Below, piece after piece: positions 37,488-42,659 of a stretch of 42,659 bases of DNA. Made by a program: the position numbers and the translations under genes. Each line of letters begins with the position of its first letter. The first letter of the stretch is position 1. The notes beneath the pieces were generated by a model. It did not search any database. It saw only the letters and a program-made list of their open reading frames with translations, and was not told the DNA's origin. This DNA is from Pasteurella bettyae CCUG 2042 (GTDB lineage: Bacteria > Pseudomonadota > Gammaproteobacteria > Enterobacterales > Pasteurellaceae): the NCBI RefSeq assembly GCF_000262245.1, contig NZ_AJSX01000010.1, positions 1 through 42,659 on the forward strand. Direction: 5' to 3'.

Positions 37488-39611
37488 GTGTATCTTTTTG
37501 AACCATTAGACAAAATTATCCAAGACTATTTACTTCCAGAGCACATTGAGCTAATTAAACGAGCCTTTGTGGTTGCACGAGATGCCCATGAAGGTCAGTT
37601 TCGTTCAAGTGGCGAGCCATATATTACCCATCCTGTAGCGGTAGCATCAATTATTGCTGATATGCGTTTAGACCATGAAGCTATCATGGCAGCATTATTA
37701 CATGATGTTATTGAAGATACGCCTTATACTGAAGAACAGCTAACGAAAGAATTTGGCAAAAGTGTTGCCGAAATTGTCAATGGTGTTTCTAAACTCGATA
37801 AATTAAAATTTAGAACACGTCAAGAAGCTCAAGCAGAAAGTTTCCGTAAAATGATTTTAGCCATGACGAAAGATATTCGTGTGGTATTAATCAAATTAGC
37901 CGACCGCACCCATAATATGCGTACTTTAGGGGCTTTACGTCCAGAGAAACGTCGTCGAATAGCGAAAGAAACCTTAGAAATTTACAGCCCTTTGGCTCAT
38001 CGTCTTGGTATTGAGCGTGTAAAGAATGAATTAGAGGATTTATGTTTCCAAGCCATGCATCCTCAACGTTATGCTGTATTAAATAAAGTGATTGAAATCG
38101 CACGCAATACTCGTCAGGAATTAGTTCATCCTTTACTTGAATCTATTCAGAATAGATTATCCGAAGTTGGTATTCCAGCACGTGTATTTATCGAAGAAAA
38201 ACCACTATTTTATATTTATCAAAATATGCGGTCAAAAAATCAACAATTTCGTTCGATTATGGATATTTCTAATTTTCGTATTATCGTAGATTCAGTTGAT
38301 AATTGTTATCGAGTCTTAGGGCAGATGCATAATTTGTTCAAACCTCGTTCAGGTATGATTAAAGATTATATTGCAGTACCTAAAGCTAATGGTTATCAAG
38401 CGTTGCATACTTCCACAATTGGACCTAGAGGTGTCGTTGTTGAGATCCAAATTCGGACTGAAGAAATGAATTTAATTGCCGAATTGGGTGTGACTGCACA
38501 CTGGATTTATAAACCTGATGGTAAAAATGATAGTACTACAGCACAAATTAAAGCACAGCATTGGTTACAAAGTATTATTGAGCTACAGCAAAGTGCGGGT
38601 AATTCTTTTGAATTTATTGAAAGTGTTAAATCCGATTTATTTTCTGATGAAATTTATGTGTTTACACCTAAAGGGCGTATTATTGAGTTGCCTGCTGGAG
38701 CAACACCAATAGATTTCGCTTATGCCGTACATACTTCAATTGGCAGTACTTGTATTGGGGCAAAAGTCGATCGTGAAGTTTATTCATTATCACAACCACT
38801 ACGTTCAGGGCAAACAGTAGAAATAATAACCTCACCAACAGCGACACCAAATGAGAGCTGGTTAAATTTTGTAGTGACGGGGCGAGCGAGAAATAAAATT
38901 CGCCAAACGTTAAAAACTTTACGTTATGAAGAAGCAGTCAATCTAGGTAAACGCCAATTATTGCATGTTTTGGCGGGCAAACAATTCGAAGATTTGGATC
39001 AAAAATTAGTCGATCAATTATTAGATCAACTTAATCTCAATAATTTTGATGATTTATTAGCAGAGATTGGTTTAGGTAATCAATTAAGTTCTACAATTGC
39101 TCGCCATCTATGTGGTCAACCTATTGAAATTGAGAAAAATGTTGAAGAACTTCATAATCAAGCTTGTTTGCCTATTAAAGGTATTGAAGGATTATTAATT
39201 GATTTTGCTAAATGCTGTCATCCTATTCCTGGTGATCCTATCATTGGTTATTCAATACCTGGTAAGGGATTAGTAATTCACCATGAGTTGTGTTCAAATT
39301 TAAAACGTCGTAACTTACAAAAAGATCCGCAAATTAAAGTTGAATGGGAACCTTGTGATGATTACACGGAATTTGAAACAGAATTAAATATTAGGATCAT
39401 GAATGAACCTAAAGCATTAGCAAATTTAATGGCGGCAATTTCCTCAGCTAAAAGTAATATTTATAGTATTTGGACAGAAAATGGAGAGGAGCACGAGTAT
39501 CTAGTTACCTTGACGTTAACGGCTAAAGATACTAAACATTTAGCATATATTATCCGTAAGATTCAAAGCCTTTCTGGTGTTCAGTCTGTTCAACGTAACA
39601 TTAATGAATAG
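37488..39611 (+). CDS. spoT: ppGpp hydrolase/synthetase SpoT
   Basis: SpoT degrades, and to a lesser degree makes, the alarmone ppGpp. The 707-residue protein has an HD hydrolase domain with H72-D73 in HDVIED, a synthetase-like domain (about 235-345), a TGS domain (about 385-445) with VFTPKGRIIELP, and a C-terminal ACT domain. The start is a GTG at 37488, shown by alignment with the usual MYLFE start; AAGG lies about 12 bases upstream. recG begins six bases after its stop. Confidence 0.97.
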   Translation: MYLFEPLDKIIQDYLLPEHIELIKRAFVVARDAHEGQFRSSGEPYITHPVAVASIIADMRLDHEAIMAALLHDVIEDTPYTEEQLTKEFGKSVAEIVNGVSKLDKLKFRTRQEAQAESFRKMILAMTKDIRVVLIKLADRTHNMRTLGALRPEKRRRIAKETLEIYSPLAHRLGIERVKNELEDLCFQAMHPQRYAVLNKVIEIARNTRQELVHPLLESIQNRLSEVGIPARVFIEEKPLFYIYQNMRSKNQQFRSIMDISNFRIIVDSVDNCYRVLGQMHNLFKPRSGMIKDYIAVPKANGYQALHTSTIGPRGVVVEIQIRTEEMNLIAELGVTAHWIYKPDGKNDSTTAQIKAQHWLQSIIELQQSAGNSFEFIESVKSDLFSDEIYVFTPKGRIIELPAGATPIDFAYAVHTSIGSTCIGAKVDREVYSLSQPLRSGQTVEIITSPTATPNESWLNFVVTGRARNKIRQTLKTLRYEEAVNLGKRQLLHVLAGKQFEDLDQKLVDQLLDQLNLNNFDDLLAEIGLGNQLSSTIARHLCGQPIEIEKNVEELHNQACLPIKGIEGLLIDFAKCCHPIPGDPIIGYSIPGKGLVIHHELCSNLKRRNLQKDPQIKVEWEPCDDYTEFETELNIRIMNEPKALANLMAAISSAKSNIYSIWTENGEEHEYLVTLTLTAKDTKHLAYIIRKIQSLSGVQSVQRNINE

Positions 39612-39617
39612 ATTAGT

Positions 39618-41699
39618 ATGAACAACCAACTTCTTGATGTAGTTCCTCTCACTGCACTTTCAGGTGTAGGGACAGCTGTTTCAGCGAAATTAAGTCGTAT
39701 TGGCATTAATAATCTTCAAGACTTATTATTTCATCTTCCTATACGCTATGAAGATAGAACTCGTATTACTCCTATTTTAGATTTACGTCCCGATGAATAT
39801 GCTACAATTGAAGGTTTAGTGCAAACTTGTGAAGTACAATTTGGACGTCGTCCGATATTAACGGTGAGCTTGTCAGATGGTTCATCAAAAATTATGTTAC
39901 GTTTTTTTAATTTTAATGCAGGAATGCGTAATAGTTTCCAAATTGGTACTAGAGTTAAAGCCTTTGGGGAAATTAAACGTGGGCGTTTTATGGCTGAAAT
40001 TCATCATCCTGAATATCAAATTATTCTAGATAATCAGCCTATTAAATTAGAAGAAAACTTAACACCTATCTATTCTACAACAGAAGGATTGAAACAAACT
40101 TCATTACGTAAATTGACGGATCAAGCATTAGCTTTACTTGATAAAATTCAAGTAGCAGAAATTTTACCTAATGAATTTAATCCCTATCCATTTAGTCTAA
40201 AAGAAGCGATTCGGTTTTTACATCGCCCTCCACCAGATGTTTCCTTGGAGACCTTAGAAAAAGGGCAACATCCAGCACAAGTGCGGTTGATTTTTGAAGA
40301 ATTATTAGCACATAACTTGGCGATGCAAAAAGTGCGGTTGGGTACACAGCAATTTACAGCCTTACCTCTACATTATCAAACAGATTTGAAGCAACGTTTT
40401 CTTGATAATTTACCTTTTCATCCAACGAATGCTCAGGCAAGAGTGACACAAGATATTGAAAAGGATTTATCGAAAAATTATCCGATGATGCGTTTAGTCC
40501 AGGGGGATGTTGGCTCTGGAAAAACTTTAGTTGCAGCCCTTGCCGCATTAATGGCAATTGATAATGGTAAACAAGTTGCTTTAATGGCACCCACTGAGAT
40601 CTTAGCAGAACAACATGCAGAGAATTTTCGTCGCTGGTTTGAGCCTTTAGGTATTCAAGTAGGATGGTTAGCGGGTAAAGTAAAAGGTAAAGCACGTCAA
40701 ACTGAACTTGAACGGATTAAAAATGCAGATGTACAAATGGTAGTTGGAACACATGCATTATTTCAAGAAGAAGTGGAATTTCCAGATTTAGCTCTCGTCA
40801 TCATTGATGAACAGCATCGTTTTGGTGTCCATCAACGTTTAATGTTACGTGAAAAAGGTGAAAGTGCGGGTTATTATCCACATCAATTAATTATGACTGC
40901 CACACCTATTCCTCGAACGCTAGCAATGACTGTTTATGCTGATCTAGATACCTCAATAATTGATGAATTACCACCAGGGCGGACCCCAATTAAAACAGTG
41001 GTTGTATCAGAGGAACGGCGTGCAGAAATTGTGGCTCGAGTGCATAATGCTTGTACTAATGAAAATCGACAAGTGTACTGGGTTTGCACTTTAATAGATG
41101 AAAGTGAAGTACTGGAAGCGCAGGCGGCAGAGGCAACAGCAGAAGATTTACAAAAAGCATTACCGCACTTACGTATTGGATTAGTACATGGCCGGATGAA
41201 GCCAGCTGAAAAACAAAACATTATGGCAAGTTTTAAAGCTGCTGAATTAGATTTATTAGTTGCAACTACAGTGATTGAAGTCGGTGTCGATGTGCCCAAT
41301 GCTAGTTTAATGATTATTGAAAATGCAGAACGCTTGGGGTTATCACAACTTCATCAGCTCAGAGGGCGAGTTGGACGAGGGAGCACTGCATCTTTCTGTG
41401 TACTAATGTATAAACCGCCATTAGGAAAAATTTCACAAAAACGTTTACAAGTCTTGCGTGATAGCCAAGATGGGTTTGTAATATCTGAAAAAGATTTAGA
41501 AATTCGAGGTCCTGGTGAAGTTTTAGGTACAAAGCAAACAGGTATAGCAGAATTTAAAATAGCCAATCTCATGCGAGATCGCAAAATGATACCTAGCGTA
41601 CAATATTATGCTAAACAGCTTATTATCCAATATCCTGAACTTTCTGAATTGTTAATTAAACGATGGTTAAATAACCGTGAGATTTATAGCAATGCATAA
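39618..41699 (+). CDS. recG: ATP-dependent DNA helicase RecG
   Basis: RecG remodels stalled replication forks and Holliday junctions. The 693-residue protein has an N-terminal wedge/OB domain (about 1-180), then superfamily 2 motifs: Walker A GDVGSGKT (296-303), the DEQH box (397-400), TATPIPRT, and the C-terminal helicase half with QLRGRVGRG. Three uptake words lie in frame (40279, 40330, 41162). It follows spoT in the conserved order, and another uptake word marks its end (41700). Confidence 0.98.
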   Translation: MNNQLLDVVPLTALSGVGTAVSAKLSRIGINNLQDLLFHLPIRYEDRTRITPILDLRPDEYATIEGLVQTCEVQFGRRPILTVSLSDGSSKIMLRFFNFNAGMRNSFQIGTRVKAFGEIKRGRFMAEIHHPEYQIILDNQPIKLEENLTPIYSTTEGLKQTSLRKLTDQALALLDKIQVAEILPNEFNPYPFSLKEAIRFLHRPPPDVSLETLEKGQHPAQVRLIFEELLAHNLAMQKVRLGTQQFTALPLHYQTDLKQRFLDNLPFHPTNAQARVTQDIEKDLSKNYPMMRLVQGDVGSGKTLVAALAALMAIDNGKQVALMAPTEILAEQHAENFRRWFEPLGIQVGWLAGKVKGKARQTELERIKNADVQMVVGTHALFQEEVEFPDLALVIIDEQHRFGVHQRLMLREKGESAGYYPHQLIMTATPIPRTLAMTVYADLDTSIIDELPPGRTPIKTVVVSEERRAEIVARVHNACTNENRQVYWVCTLIDESEVLEAQAAEATAEDLQKALPHLRIGLVHGRMKPAEKQNIMASFKAAELDLLVATTVIEVGVDVPNASLMIIENAERLGLSQLHQLRGRVGRGSTASFCVLMYKPPLGKISQKRLQVLRDSQDGFVISEKDLEIRGPGEVLGTKQTGIAEFKIANLMRDRKMIPSVQYYAKQLIIQYPELSELLIKRWLNNREIYSNA

Positions 41700-41740
41700 A
41701 AGTGCGGTGATATTTTGGAAAATTTTATAGGTAAACCATA

Positions 41741-42544
41741 ATGGTAGAAAATCAACCAACTATTCTCTTCTTTGATTCTGGTGTGGGCGGATTTAGTGTA
41801 TACAGAGAAGTAAAAGAGCTTTTGCCCAATTGCCACTATCTGTATTGTTTTGATAATGCATTTTTTCCATTTTCAGAGAAAAGTGAAGAATTAATTATCC
41901 AAAGAACATTAACTGTTTGTGGGAAAATTAACGGAACCTATCCTCTAGATCTCATCGTAATTGCTTGTAATACAGCAAGTACTGTGGTCTTACCCGCTTT
42001 GAGAGAAACTTTCTCAATCCCTATCGTCGGAACTGTCCCTGCGATAAAACCTGCAACAGAAATTTCACAAACCAAACAAATTGGATTATTAGCAACAAAA
42101 GGCACCATCCAAAGATCTTATGTTGATGAGCTTATTAAAAAATATGCGACTAATTGTAAAGTAGAGAAAATTGGTTCAACTAAGTTAGCAGAAATTGCTG
42201 AACAAAAATTGCATGGACATTCTGTGGATTTGATTACATTGAAAAAAGAACTTGAACCATGGATAGCATTGGATAAATTAGATTCAGTTATTTTAGGATG
42301 TACTCATTTTCCTCTAATTAAAGAAGAAATCCAATTATGTTTGCCTCAAGTAAAGTATTTTTTAGATCCTGGTTATGCTATCGCAAAACGGGTTAAATAT
42401 CTTTTATCAACAATTGATATTCAAGCAAAACCTACCAATACCCAAAATCTTATATTTTGTACTAAGCTTTTTGAGTTAGATAAAACATTTGAATATATGA
42501 TTAATTTATGGGGATTTAAAGAGTTAATTGTGTTAAACGTTTAA
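41741..42544 (+). CDS. murI: Glutamate racemase
   Basis: MurI supplies D-glutamate for peptidoglycan. The 267-residue protein has [11 protein letters not shown] near 10-20 (D12, S13) and the two catalytic cysteines C76 (ACNTAS) and C187 (LGCTHFPL). AGGT precedes the ATG. In E. coli murI lies just before an rRNA operon, and the promoter-like end of this window suggests the same here. Confidence 0.96.
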   Translation: MVENQPTILFFDSGVGGFSVYREVKELLPNCHYLYCFDNAFFPFSEKSEELIIQRTLTVCGKINGTYPLDLIVIACNTASTVVLPALRETFSIPIVGTVPAIKPATEISQTKQIGLLATKGTIQRSYVDELIKKYATNCKVEKIGSTKLAEIAEQKLHGHSVDLITLKKELEPWIALDKLDSVILGCTHFPLIKEEIQLCLPQVKYFLDPGYAIAKRVKYLLSTIDIQAKPTNTQNLIFCTKLFELDKTFEYMINLWGFKELIVLNV

Positions 42545-42637
42545 GTTGAAAATGAAGTTAAATTAATAGATAGTCTAAGTAAGTCGAGTAAAAAAACAGC
42601 ATTTAAAAACAATTTTGAAATTTTTCTAAAAAAAAGG

Positions 42638-42659
42638 TTGCAAAGAAATTTTTGTTCCC
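42638..42659 (+). promoter_or_regulatory. Truncated rRNA-operon-like promoter at window edge
   Basis: TTGCAA (42638-42643) is followed by exactly 16 bases to the window end, so a -10 box would fall on the first bases outside. The preceding stretch (42598-42637) is rich in A and T runs, like an UP element. No rRNA sequence is inside the window. Confidence 0.45.

Noticed and set aside
40354-41584. Minus-strand open frames opposite recG
   Set aside because: Shadows of recG codons; no independent evidence.

Overview
The window is about 42.7 kb of an AT-rich Pasteurellaceae chromosome, almost certainly from the genus Haemophilus. The nine-base DNA uptake word of the H. influenzae type (AAGTGCGGT or its complement) occurs about 20 times by eye, sometimes paired as terminator hairpins. 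All housekeeping proteins are of H. influenzae type. From memory, blocks that sit far apart in H. influenzae Rd (bio, ssb-uvrA, torYZ, mre, leu, ccm, gapA, gmk-rpoZ-spoT-recG) are joined here, so this looks like a related species or a rearranged strain. I cannot name the species.

Layout. 1-509: an unrecognised small gene on the minus strand whose ribosome binding site lies in a perfect 14-bp hairpin. 727-5204: biotin operon bioA-bioF-bioG-bioC-bioD. 5205-10737: an accessory insertion holding a complete qatABCD anti-phage operon, flanked by inverted repeats and a 32-codon integrase remnant that faces qatD. 10738-14228: divergent ssb and uvrA sharing a LexA box. 14446-18241: torY-torZ, a pentahaem cytochrome and a Tat-exported molybdoenzyme, with a candidate molybdenum-cofactor (Moco) riboswitch between the two genes. 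18450-21126: mreBCD. 21178-26274: the leucine operon on the minus strand (leuL leader peptide, attenuator, leuA, leuB, leuC, leuD). 26772-33590: ccmABCDEFGHI cytochrome c maturation operon behind a near-consensus FNR box. 33674-35005: a YaeR-type VOC protein, an orphan exported protein and a small lipoprotein. 35122-36141: gapA on the minus strand. 36466-42544: gmk, rpoZ, spoT, recG, murI. The window ends inside what looks like a ribosomal RNA promoter just after murI.

How the parts work together. The ccm operon supplies c-type haem attachment needed by TorY, which passes electrons from quinol to TorZ. The Moco RNA would tie TorZ synthesis to cofactor supply. The leucine operon has a classic leucine-codon attenuator. 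The qat operon is the main accessory system. It belongs to a known defence family, and what is notable here is its setting between bioD and ssb with remnants of a mobile element. I found no CRISPR array, tRNA, rRNA gene body or intact insertion sequence.
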